From Comamonadaceae bacterium (lineage in GTDB: Bacteria; Pseudomonadota; Gammaproteobacteria; Burkholderiales; Burkholderiaceae_C), in the NCBI GenBank assembly GCA_947457975.1, contig CANGYC010000106.1, forward strand, positions 1-7,715: a DNA stretch of 7,715 bases, read 5' to 3'. Below are positions 1 to 5,743 of the stretch, piece by piece. Each line of letters starts with the position of its first letter. Positions within the stretch are counted from its first letter, which is position 1. Under the pieces are notes generated by a model, which worked only from the letters and a program-made list of their open reading frames with translations, made no database searches and was not told where the DNA came from. Made by a program: the position numbers and the translations under genes.

Positions 1-399
1 GCCTACCAGGCGGGCAGCCCCATCGTCAAAGCCAACGCCATTCAGGGCCCCATCCATCCGGCGCTGGGCATCGCCATGGACATGAGCATCCAGCTGCAGG
101 CCGCCAACGGCGCGATCTGCACGCTCTCGCTGTCGTTCAACAACGACGGCCCGCTGGGCACCTTCTTCCGCTACATCGGCGACACCGCAACCTACCTCGC
201 GCGCTATGACGACCTGTTCAGCGGCAAGGAAGAAAAAATCGATGTCTCCAAGGTGGATGTGTCCATGAACGGCATCGAGCTGCAGGACCGCGAGTTTTTC
301 GCCGCCATCCGTGAAGGCCGCGAGCCCAACGCCAGCGTGGCCCAGGTGCTGCCTTGCTACCAGGTGCTGCACCAGCTTGAGCAGCAATTGAATAGCTGA
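1..399 (+). CDS. ligC: 4-carboxy-2-hydroxymuconate-6-semialdehyde dehydrogenase (LigC/PmdC-type, Gfo/Idh/MocA family), 3' part only
   Basis: Frame 1 is open from base 1 to the TGA at 397-399, giving the last 132 residues; the N-terminal Rossmann domain lies outside the window. What remains is the C-terminal alpha/beta domain of a Gfo/Idh/MocA oxidoreductase, with stretches such as AYQAGSPIVKANAIQGPIHP, SLSFNNDGPLGTFFRYIGD, MNGIELQDREFFAAIREGRE and a final PCYQVLHQLEQQL. From memory of the family, these closely resemble LigC/PmdC, which oxidises 4-carboxy-2-hydroxymuconate-6-semialdehyde (as its hemiacetal) to 2-pyrone-4,6-dicarboxylate with NADP+ in the protocatechuate 4,5-cleavage pathway. 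In Comamonas-type pmd operons this gene is commonly at or near the 3' end. That fits what is seen here: the coding run stops and a palindromic intergenic element follows. The family (Gfo/Idh/MocA) is near certain. The substrate is likely but not proven, because the upstream genes are not visible. An internal ATG at 76 is in frame but is not the start. Confidence 0.75.
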   Translation, partial: AYQAGSPIVKANAIQGPIHPALGIAMDMSIQLQAANGAICTLSLSFNNDGPLGTFFRYIGDTATYLARYDDLFSGKEEKIDVSKVDVSMNGIELQDREFFAAIREGREPNASVAQVLPCYQVLHQLEQQLNS

Positions 400-400
400 T

Positions 401-476
401 CCACCCCTGAGGCGCTTTGCGCCTTCCCCTCGAGGGGACGACACCAGCTGCCCGGCCAAGCTGGTTCCGCGGTGTC
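401..476. repeat. Compound inverted-repeat (REP-like) intergenic element
   Basis: Three palindromic units are packed into 76 bp just after the ligC stop. GGCGC-TTT-GCGCC forms a perfect 5-bp stem at 411-423. CCCCTCGAGGGG at 426-437 is a perfect 12-bp palindrome. A nested pair follows: GACACC (440-445) pairs with GGTGTC (471-476), and inside it ACCAGCT (443-449) can pair with AGCTGGT (459-465). This resembles a dispersed intergenic element I associate with Comamonadaceae genomes (CCCCTGAGGCGC... GGGGACGACACCAG... GGTGTC). That association is from memory. Only one copy is in the window, so repetitiveness is not shown here. It could act as a terminator or mRNA 3' stabiliser for the ligC operon. 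No T-run follows the stems directly; the nearest is ATTTTT at 488-493. Confidence 0.6.
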
Positions 477-483
477 ACTGGCC

Positions 484-489
484 TAAGAT
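484..489 (+). promoter_or_regulatory. Candidate -10 box (TAAGAT) for the aldo/keto reductase gene
   Basis: TAAGAT in the context CCTAAGATTTTT matches TATAAT at 4 of 6 positions and lies 39 bp before the ATG at 529. No good -35 is found at 16-18 bp: CTGGTT at 461-466, inside the palindromic element, matches at only two positions. If used, transcription would start around 496, right beside the repeat element. The call rests on the hexamer alone. Confidence 0.35.
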
Positions 490-528
490 TTTTCTGGCAC
501 GAGCCTTTTCATTTTGCAAGTCCATCCC

Positions 529-1527
529 ATGCAGCAACGTCAACTCGGCCCCTTCAGCGTCAGTCCCATTGGCTTGGGGCTCATGAACATCTGTCACGCC
601 TACGGCACGCCGATTTCTGAGGCCGAGGCCGAGCGCCTGCTGCTGGCGGCGCTCGATGCGGGCGTCACACACTTCGACACGGCGGCCCTCTACGGCTTTG
701 GTGCGAGCGAAACCTTGGTCGGCAAGTTCCTCTCCAAACACCGCGCCCGCTTCACCCTGGCCAGCAAGTGCGGCATGGCGGGCGTGCCCAACGCCGAGGG
801 CGTGAAGGTGCGCGTGATCGATGGCCGGCCCGCCACGCTCAAGGCCGATTGTGAGAAGGCCCTCCAGCGCCTGCAGACGGACGTGATCGACCTTTACTAC
901 CTGCACCGCTGGGACAAGCAGGTGCCCGTGGAAGACAGCGTGGGCGCACTCGCAGACTTGGTGCGCGAAGGCAAGATCCGCAGCATCGGCCTGTCAGAGG
1001 TGTCGGCCGGCACGCTGCGCCGCGCACATGCGGTGCACCCGATTGCCGCGCTGCAGACCGAGTATTCGCTCTGGACGCGCAACCCCGAGATCGCGGTGCT
1101 CCAGGCCTGCCGTGAACTCGGCGTGAGCTTTGTGGCCTTCAGCCCGGTGGCGCGTGGTTTTCTGAGCGGTCCGCTGGACGTGATGACGCTGGAGCCCCAG
1201 GACATCCGCCGCGCCATGCCGCGCTTTTCGCCCGAGAACTTCGCCAAGAACCAGGCCCTGCTGCCCGCCTACCAGGCCATTGCCGCCGAGGTCGGCTGCA
1301 CGCCCGCGCAGCTGGCGCTGGCCTGGCTGCTGCACCAGGGCGAGCACATCCTGCCCATTCCGGGCACCCGCAGCGTGGCGCACCTGATGGACAACCTGGG
1401 CGCGGTGAATGTGCAGCTCTCCGCAGAGGTGCTGGCGCGGCTGGATGCGCTCATCAACCCGCATACGGTGCACGGCGGTCGCTACACCGCGCAGGGCAAC
1501 CGCGAGGTCGACACCGAGGTGTTCTGA
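529..1527 (+). CDS. Aldo/keto reductase
   Basis: This is a 332-residue NAD(P)H-dependent oxidoreductase of the aldo/keto reductase superfamily, a (beta/alpha)8 barrel that reduces carbonyl compounds in the cytosol. The catalytic tetrad is visible: Asp50 and Tyr55 in HFDTAALYG, Lys80 in LASKCG, and His126 in DLYYLHRWD. Further family marks are LVREGKIRSIGLSEVS, the QTEYSLWTR strand, VAFSPVARGFLSG, and ILPIPGTRSVAHLMDNLGA near the C-terminus, which forms the cofactor phosphate/adenine pocket. The pattern fits the YakC/AKR13-like group. Length is normal. ATG at 529 is preferred over an in-frame TTG at 514, because homologues usually begin just before the QLG..VS.IGLG strand. No clear Shine-Dalgarno sequence precedes it. 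The physiological substrate cannot be read from the sequence. It stands alone between the palindromic element and a convergent gene. Confidence 0.9.
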   Translation: MQQRQLGPFSVSPIGLGLMNICHAYGTPISEAEAERLLLAALDAGVTHFDTAALYGFGASETLVGKFLSKHRARFTLASKCGMAGVPNAEGVKVRVIDGRPATLKADCEKALQRLQTDVIDLYYLHRWDKQVPVEDSVGALADLVREGKIRSIGLSEVSAGTLRRAHAVHPIAALQTEYSLWTRNPEIAVLQACRELGVSFVAFSPVARGFLSGPLDVMTLEPQDIRRAMPRFSPENFAKNQALLPAYQAIAAEVGCTPAQLALAWLLHQGEHILPIPGTRSVAHLMDNLGAVNVQLSAEVLARLDALINPHTVHGGRYTAQGNREVDTEVF

Positions 1528-1548
1528 AGCCTGCGCGGCAGGCCTTCA
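1525..1548. terminator. Hairpin shared by the converging 3' ends of the aldo/keto reductase and panE-type genes
   Basis: GCCTGC (1529-1534), loop GCG, and GCAGGC (1538-1543) form a perfect 6-bp stem. It extends outward with TGAA (1525-1528) pairing to TTCA (1545-1548) across a single bulged C at 1544. The two outer arms are the stop codons of the two genes: TGA at 1525-1527 on the plus strand and TGA read from 1548-1546 on the minus strand. There is no T-run on either side, so this is not a canonical intrinsic terminator. It could still act as a bidirectional transcription barrier or 3'-end stabiliser. Confidence 0.45.
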
Positions 1549-2553
1549 GCGGGGGTAGAGCCCCAGCTCCCGTGCCTGCAGCCGAGCCAGGCCCAGCAGC
1601 GCGTCGATCATGGGCGTGGCCACGCCCGTGAGCTGACCGAGCTCGCGCACCGCCGTGAGCAGTGCATCGAGCTCCACCGGTTTGCCGGCCTGCACGTCCT
1701 GCAGCATGGAGGTGCGAAAAGCCCCCAGCTTGCGGGTGACCGCATGGCGGTCGTCGGGTTCCTGATTGATCACGATGCCCAGGCGCGCGCCTATGGCCTT
1801 GGCCTCGAGCATCATGGCCGAAATGAAGCCGCGCAGCAGCTCGTCGTCCATGATGCGGTCGGTGGTCGCGCCGGTCAGGGCGCTGATGGGGTTGACCGTC
1901 ATGTTGCCCCAGAGCTTGAACCAGATGTCTTTTTGAATGCATTCTGAGCGCTCAGCCTCGAAGCCGGCGCGCTGCAGCAGGGCCGCCAGGGCCTTAGGCC
2001 GCTCGCTGGCACCGCCTGAGGGCTCGCCCACGATGAGGCCTTGGCCGAAGTGGTGCTGGACCACACCGGGCTCCTTCAGGGAGCAGCTGGCATGCACCAC
2101 GCAACCGATGAGGTGCCGAGCTGCAATGGCCTGGGCAATGCGCCCATCGGCATCCACTGACTGCAGTCTGGTGCCCGCCAGTGCCCCGCCAAAGCCTTCG
2201 AGGAACCACCAGGGCACGCCGTTCATGGCCGTCATCACCACGGTGTGCTCGCCCAGGAGCGGGGTGATCTGCCCCGCCACTTCGGCCATGGCTGGGGCTT
2301 TCAAGGCCACCACCACCAGGTCTTGCACGCCCAGGTCTTGGGCGCGATCACTGGCAGCCACGGCCACCGAGCGCACGGGCTCGCTGCCTGCATGCAGGCG
2401 CAGGCCGTGCATCTGCAGGGTCTGCAGCGTGGCGCCGCGCGCCAGCACGCTCACGCGGCAGCCGGCCGAGGCCAGGCGGGCGCCTATCCAGCCACCGATG
2501 GCACCCGCACCCACGATGGCCACACGTTCAAAGACGGGAGATGAAACGGTCAT
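1546..2553 (-). CDS. panE: 2-dehydropantoate 2-reductase (ketopantoate reductase, PanE/ApbA family)
   Basis: This 335-residue cytosolic enzyme is predicted to reduce ketopantoate to pantoate with NADPH, the second step of pantothenate (coenzyme A) synthesis. The N-terminal Rossmann fold carries the dinucleotide motif VAIVGAGAIGG (GxGxxG at 15-20), with Lys85 in VVALKAP and Asn111 in TAMNGVPWW. The C-terminal helical domain holds the family's catalytic lysine region DIWFKLWGNMTVNP, where Lys213, Asn217 and Asn221 match Lys176, Asn180 and Asn184 of E. coli PanE. SMLQD and KPVELD follow, with Glu294 matching the substrate-binding glutamate Glu256. All key residues are present. The family contains many paralogues acting on other 2-oxoacids, and NGVPWW is typical of a longer variant, so the exact substrate is less sure than the fold. 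It diverges from radA across 36 bp and has no recognisable Shine-Dalgarno. A -10-like TAGACT lies 6 nt before its ATG. Confidence 0.85.
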   Translation of the reverse strand: MTVSSPVFERVAIVGAGAIGGWIGARLASAGCRVSVLARGATLQTLQMHGLRLHAGSEPVRSVAVAASDRAQDLGVQDLVVVALKAPAMAEVAGQITPLLGEHTVVMTAMNGVPWWFLEGFGGALAGTRLQSVDADGRIAQAIAARHLIGCVVHASCSLKEPGVVQHHFGQGLIVGEPSGGASERPKALAALLQRAGFEAERSECIQKDIWFKLWGNMTVNPISALTGATTDRIMDDELLRGFISAMMLEAKAIGARLGIVINQEPDDRHAVTRKLGAFRTSMLQDVQAGKPVELDALLTAVRELGQLTGVATPMIDALLGLARLQARELGLYPR

Positions 2554-2559
2554 GCGTCA

Positions 2560-2565
2560 AGTCTA
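2560..2565 (-). promoter_or_regulatory. Candidate -10 box (TAGACT) for the panE-type gene, leaderless arrangement
   Basis: Read on the minus strand, TAGACT is followed by six bases (TGACGC) and then the ATG at 2553-2551. A transcript starting 7 nt after the hexamer would begin at the A of the start codon. No Shine-Dalgarno-like sequence is present in the gap, which agrees with leaderless translation. No convincing -35 was identified, so the call rests on the hexamer and its position. Confidence 0.35.
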
Positions 2566-2577
2566 GGGCCTGCCCCC

Positions 2578-2583
2578 TACACT
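2578..2583 (+). promoter_or_regulatory. Candidate -10 box (TACACT) for radA, leaderless arrangement
   Basis: TACACT matches TATAAT at 4 of 6 positions. Six bases (CGAGAA) separate it from the radA ATG at 2590, so the predicted transcription start coincides with the start codon. There is no purine-rich ribosome-binding site at normal spacing. It lies back to back with the opposing TAGACT at 2560-2565 in the same 36-bp gap. No strong -35 was found. Confidence 0.4.
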
Positions 2584-2589
2584 CGAGAA

Positions 2590-3966
2590 ATGGCCAAGGA
2601 CAAGACGCACTACAGCTGCAGCGAATGCGGCGGCACCACCCCCAAATGGCTGGGCAAGTGCCCGCACTGCGGCGCCTGGAACTCGCTGGTGGAGGCCGTG
2701 GCCGAGCCGGCGGGCGCAGGCAAGAACCGCTTTGCCGGCCGCCCCGGCCTGGCGCCGGCGTCCGAGCTCATGGCGCTGTCGCAGATTGAAGCCAGCGATG
2801 TCGAGCGCACGCCCACTGGCCACGAAGAACTTGACCGCGTGCTGGGCGGCGGCATTGTCGAAGGCGGTGTGGTGCTGATCGGCGGTGACCCAGGCATCGG
2901 TAAGTCCACCCTGCTGCTGCAGGCGCTGGACTCGCTGCAGCGCCAGGGCCAGTCCACGCTTTACATCACGGGTGAGGAAAGCGGCGCGCAGGTGGCGCTG
3001 CGGGCGCGGCGCCTGGGTCTCGAAGGCTCGCAGGTGCAGGTGCTGGCCGAGACGCAGCTCGAGAAGATGCTGGCCACGCTGCAGGCCGCGCAGCCGGCGG
3101 TAGCCGTGATCGACTCCATCCAGACCGTGTACTCCGACCAGCTCACCTCGGCCCCCGGCTCGGTGGCGCAGGTGCGCGAATGCGCGGCCCACCTCACGCG
3201 CGCGGCCAAGAGCGACGGCGTGAGCATCATCCTGGTGGGCCACGTCACCAAGGAAGGCGCGCTGGCCGGCCCGCGCGTGCTCGAGCACATGGTCGACACG
3301 GTGCTGTATTTCGAGGGCGACACGCACTCGAGCTTTCGCCTGGTGCGCGCCATCAAGAACCGCTTTGGTGCGGTCAACGAGATCGGTGTCTTCGCCATGA
3401 CGGACAAAGGCCTCAAGGGCGTGAGCAACCCCAGCGCCATTTTTCTGTCCCAGCATGCCGAGCCCGTGCCGGGCAGCTGCGTGATGGTCACCCTCGAGGG
3501 CTCGCGACCATTGCTCGTGGAAATTCAGGCCCTGGTCGACTCCGGCGGGCCCAGCCCCCGGCGCCTGTCGGTGGGCCTGGACCGCGACCGCCTGGCCATG
3601 CTGCTGGCCGTGCTGCACCGGCACGCCGGCGTGGCCTGTTCGGACCAGGACGTGTTCGTCAACGCCGTGGGTGGCGTGCGCATCAGCGAGCCCGCCGCCG
3701 ACCTGGCGGTCATGCTGGCCATTGCCTCGAGCTTGCGCGCACGCGCGCTGCCCAAGGGCTTCATCGCCTTCGGCGAGGTGGGTCTGGCCGGCGAGGTGCG
3801 GCCCGCACCGCGTGGCCAGGAGCGCCTGAAGGAAGCCGCCAAGCTCGGCTTTTCTGTGGCTGTGGTCCCCAAGGCCAATGCGCCGAAAAAGCCCATCGAG
3901 GGCCTGACCATCCACGCGGTGGAGCGTGTCGAGCAGGCCCTGGACGTCTTGCGCACCCTGGCCTGA
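2590..3966 (+). CDS. radA: DNA repair protein RadA (Sms), branch-migration ATPase
   Basis: This is a full-length RadA of 458 residues, a RecA-related, DnaB-like ATPase that promotes branch migration of recombination intermediates in homologous recombination and repair. Three parts are visible. An N-terminal C4 zinc finger has Cys10, Cys13, Cys24 and Cys27 (YSCSECGG and GKCPHCGAW). The RecA-like ATPase core has Walker A GDPGIGKST at 99-107, YITGEES near 125-131, Walker B VAVIDS at 171-176, and the RadA-specific KNRFG motif at 256-260. A C-terminal Lon-protease-like domain, from about residue 310 to the end, contains RRLSVGLDRDRLAMLLAVL and FGEVGLAGEVRP; in this family that domain is a scaffold and not a protease. 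Nothing is missing. The ATG at 2590 gives the standard MAKxKTxYxCxECG start. The downstream transporter gene begins 11 nt after the stop and is probably co-transcribed. Confidence 0.97.
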   Translation: MAKDKTHYSCSECGGTTPKWLGKCPHCGAWNSLVEAVAEPAGAGKNRFAGRPGLAPASELMALSQIEASDVERTPTGHEELDRVLGGGIVEGGVVLIGGDPGIGKSTLLLQALDSLQRQGQSTLYITGEESGAQVALRARRLGLEGSQVQVLAETQLEKMLATLQAAQPAVAVIDSIQTVYSDQLTSAPGSVAQVRECAAHLTRAAKSDGVSIILVGHVTKEGALAGPRVLEHMVDTVLYFEGDTHSSFRLVRAIKNRFGAVNEIGVFAMTDKGLKGVSNPSAIFLSQHAEPVPGSCVMVTLEGSRPLLVEIQALVDSGGPSPRRLSVGLDRDRLAMLLAVLHRHAGVACSDQDVFVNAVGGVRISEPAADLAVMLAIASSLRARALPKGFIAFGEVGLAGEVRPAPRGQERLKEAAKLGFSVAVVPKANAPKKPIEGLTIHAVERVEQALDVLRTLA

Positions 3967-3977
3967 TCCGCGCGCGC

Positions 3978-4964
3978 ATGAGCCCGCCCGACCCTATGCC
4001 AGAGCGCTTGCCCGAGCGCCTGCAGCGCAGCGCCGGCGTGGCCTTTGCGCTGGCCGCGGGCCTGGCCTGGGGCCTGGTGTTCGTGGCGCCCGTGCTGCTG
4101 CCCGACTACTCGCCCGCGATGTTGACTTTCGGGCGCTATCTCGCCTTCGGCCTCATTGCCCTGCCGCTGGCCTGGCGCGACCGGCAGGCCCTGGCGCTTT
4201 TGAGCCGCGCCGACTGGCACGAGGCGCTCAAGCTCGCCGCCGTGGGCAACCTGCTGTATTACCTGGCGCTCTCCTCGGCCATCCAGCTGGCCGGGGTGCC
4301 GCTGCCCACGGTGGTGATCGGCACGCTGCCGGTGGTGATTGCCGTGTGTGCCAACCTCACCCAGCGAGAACTCGCCTGGCGCCGGCTGCTGTTGCCGCTG
4401 GTGCTGATCGCTGTGGGCATCGCCTGCGTGAACGCCTCGGAGATGCAGCGCCTGGCCCAGGCCTCGGGCAGCGCCTCAGGCTTGAGCTAGGGCTTGCTGC
4501 TGGCCTTGGCCGCCCTGGTGTGCTGGACCTGGTACCCCATCCGCAACGCCGCCTGGGTGCAGCGCCACCCGCAGGTGGGCGCCGGCACCTGGGCCACGGC
4601 ACAGGGCCTGGCCACCTTGCCGCTGGCGGCCAGCGGCATGGCCCTGTACCTGCTGGCCACCGGGGCCCTGGCCAGCGAGGCCCCACTGGGACCCCGCCCG
4701 GGCCATTACCTGGGCCTGATGCTGGCCATCGGCCTGCTCGCTTCCTGGCTGGGCACCCTGTGCTGGAACCAGGCCAGCCGCCTGCTGCCCACCTCGCTCA
4801 TGGGCCAGCTCATCGTTTTCGAGACGCTCGCTGCGCTCGCCTACGGCTTTGTGCACCGCGGCGCGCTACCCGATCTCACGACCTGGGCCGGTATCGCGCT
4901 CCTGGTGGCGGGGGTGGTGGCGGGTACGCGGGCGTGCAGCTCAGGGCCTACTCAGCCCGCCTGA
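3978..4964 (+). pseudogene. EamA/DMT-family transporter gene interrupted by an in-frame amber codon
   Basis: One reading frame runs from ATG 3978 to TGA 4962-4964 and is broken only by TAG at 4488-4490. The part before it encodes 170 residues with five predicted membrane segments (about 20-41, 47-66, 82-105, 109-127, 136-152), including AGLAWGLVFVAPVLLP and PTVVIGTLPVVIAV. The part after it encodes 157 residues with five more, beginning GLLLALAALVCWTWYPIRNA and including WNQASRLLPTSLMGQLIVFE. Together they make a normal-length 10-helix drug/metabolite transporter with two EamA repeats; the solute is unknown. The context SGLS-TAG-GLLLALA fits a Trp codon (TGG) changed to TAG. No frameshift is needed and the second half keeps conserved residues, so the lesion is recent, a sequencing error, suppressed, or part of a real split. 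A TTG at 4494 could restart translation. The gene starts 11 nt after radA and converges on the DUF4142 gene with a 4-nt gap. Confidence 0.8.
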
Positions 4965-4968
4965 GGTC

Positions 4969-5556
4969 TCACTTCATCTGCCTGTCCAGGTCGCGCGCCA
5001 TGGCCAGATGGCGTTCCACGATGGGCAGTTGCCTGGCGGCGTAGGCCTTGAGCTCGCTGTCGGTGCTGGTCTGCTGCAGCTTCATTAGCAGGTCCACGGC
5101 GCGGCGGTGGTCGTTGATGCCGACCTGGCGGATGTACTGCCTGTCAAAGAAGTCGCCCGACAGCAGCCGCAGCGCGGTGGCAATGGCCTTGTGCTGGAAG
5201 CCGGTTTCCTTGGGCACCGTGAACTGCTTGCTGCGCCCGAGCTGCTGCAGCTCCTCGTAGGCCTTTTGGTGCTCGTCAATCATCTGCTGAGCAAAGCTGC
5301 GCACCTGGGCGTTCTTGGTTTTTTCCAGGGCCAGGCGTGCGCTCTCGACTTCAGCGAGCTGGGCATGCGCCAGGTCTTCCATCATTTCACGCGCCTGCTC
5401 CGCGCCGCGCTCCTGGCGGGCAGTGCCCGCTGGCGTGCTGGCCGTGCCTTGCGACCAGGCCGCCCCGGCCCCTGCGAAGGCCAGAACAAGGGCCGCGAAG
5501 GCCAGGAAGTGGGCTCTGGCCTTGCGGCCTGGGCAGCTGGGGATGGCGGGGATCAT
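4969..5556 (-). CDS. Secreted DUF4142-domain protein
   Basis: This 195-residue exported protein has a Sec-type signal peptide: basic RKARAH at 11-16, a hydrophobic core at about 17-34, and probable cleavage near AAWS-QG at 35-37. The mature part is almost all helical and matches the DUF4142 pattern, a four-helix ferritin-like bundle. Visible landmarks are NAQVRSFAQQMIDEHQKAYEEL (82-103, listed here as NAQVRSFAQQM then IDEHQKAYEEL), GDFFDRQYIRQV with His150 in NDHRRAVDLL, and LKAYAARQLPIVERHLAMA with His183. Its biochemical role is unknown; members are periplasmic, and some are linked to stress conditions. ATG at 5556 is chosen over an upstream in-frame TTG (5562) because a perfect AAGGAG (minus strand, 5568-5563) lies 6 nt before it. 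It is divergent from the cytochrome b561 gene and may share its control region. Confidence 0.85.
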   Translation of the reverse strand: MIPAIPSCPGRKARAHFLAFAALVLAFAGAGAAWSQGTASTPAGTARQERGAEQAREMMEDLAHAQLAEVESARLALEKTKNAQVRSFAQQMIDEHQKAYEELQQLGRSKQFTVPKETGFQHKAIATALRLLSGDFFDRQYIRQVGINDHRRAVDLLMKLQQTSTDSELKAYAARQLPIVERHLAMARDLDRQMK

Positions 5557-5743
5557 GCGCAACTCCTTAAATGGGGGGCCTTGCGGTCAAGGGCTGACGC
5601 AGTCTGGCGCGCCTGTGTGGCTGCGCCATCCGGCGCATGCAGACATCGCTTGTAGGAAGCACTTGATGGGGGGCCGTGCTTGATGCAGGTCAAGGCCACT
5701 GGCCGGTGAAGCTCAGACACTGACCGGCAGAAAGGAACAAGCC
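5557..5743. promoter_or_regulatory. Divergent intergenic region between the DUF4142 and cytochrome b561 genes
   Basis: These 187 bp hold the ribosome-binding sites of both genes: AAGGAG on the minus strand at 5568-5563 and AAAGGA on the plus strand at 5731-5736. They also hold an FNR/Anr-like site at 5680-5693 and a short hairpin-forming repeat, TGCGCC (5622-5627) with GGCGCA (5632-5637). The 10-mer ATGGGGGGCC occurs twice, at 5571-5580 and 5666-5675. TTGATG occurs twice, 17 nt apart (5663 and 5680). No consensus sigma-70 promoter stands out for either gene. I see no small ORF worth reporting here. Confidence 0.5.
5680..5693. promoter_or_regulatory. FNR/Anr-type binding site candidate (TTGAT-GCAG-GTCAA)
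   Basis: TTGATGCAGGTCAA matches the FNR/Anr/CRP-family consensus TTGAT-N4-ATCAA at 9 of 10 defined bases, and CTTGA/TCAAG forms a perfect inverted repeat at 5679-5694. Its centre (5686.5) is 57 bp before the cytochrome b561 ATG. At the standard class II activator distance (centre 41.5 bp upstream), transcription would start near 5728. That is just before the AAAGGA ribosome-binding site, with a poor -10 (GACACT, 5716-5721) of the kind activator-dependent promoters often have. The site is about 130 bp from the DUF4142 start and could also serve that gene. A low-oxygen link would suit a membrane cytochrome. Regulation is inferred from sequence only. Confidence 0.5.

Noticed and set aside
514..528. 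Upstream TTG start for the aldo/keto reductase
   Set aside because: It would add five residues with no Shine-Dalgarno support; ATG 529 fits the family's usual N-terminus.
2563..3915. A 450-codon open frame antisense to radA
   Set aside because: It lies almost wholly over radA, which has every family motif. Its translation is rich in Ala, Arg, His and Gln with no domain I recognise, as expected from the opposite strand of GC-rich coding DNA.
4470..4510. A frameshift as the cause of the split transporter
   Set aside because: Codons before and after the TAG at 4488-4490 are in the same frame and both encode expected transporter sequence, so a base substitution is enough.
4951..4965. Small hairpin CTCAG-CCCGC-CTGAG at the end of the transporter gene
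   Set aside because: A 5-bp stem inside coding sequence and the stop codon with no T-run is too weak to call a terminator.
3926..5044. A 372-codon plus-strand frame across the transporter that bypasses the amber codon
   Set aside because: Its translation is Ala/Arg/Gly/Pro-rich without membrane helices, while the other frame encodes the conserved EamA protein on both sides of the TAG. It overlaps the end of radA and runs into the DUF4142 gene.
5557..5562. Upstream TTG start for the DUF4142 gene
   Set aside because: The TTG begins directly after the AAGGAG motif, leaving no spacing, whereas ATG 5556 has the proper 6-nt gap.
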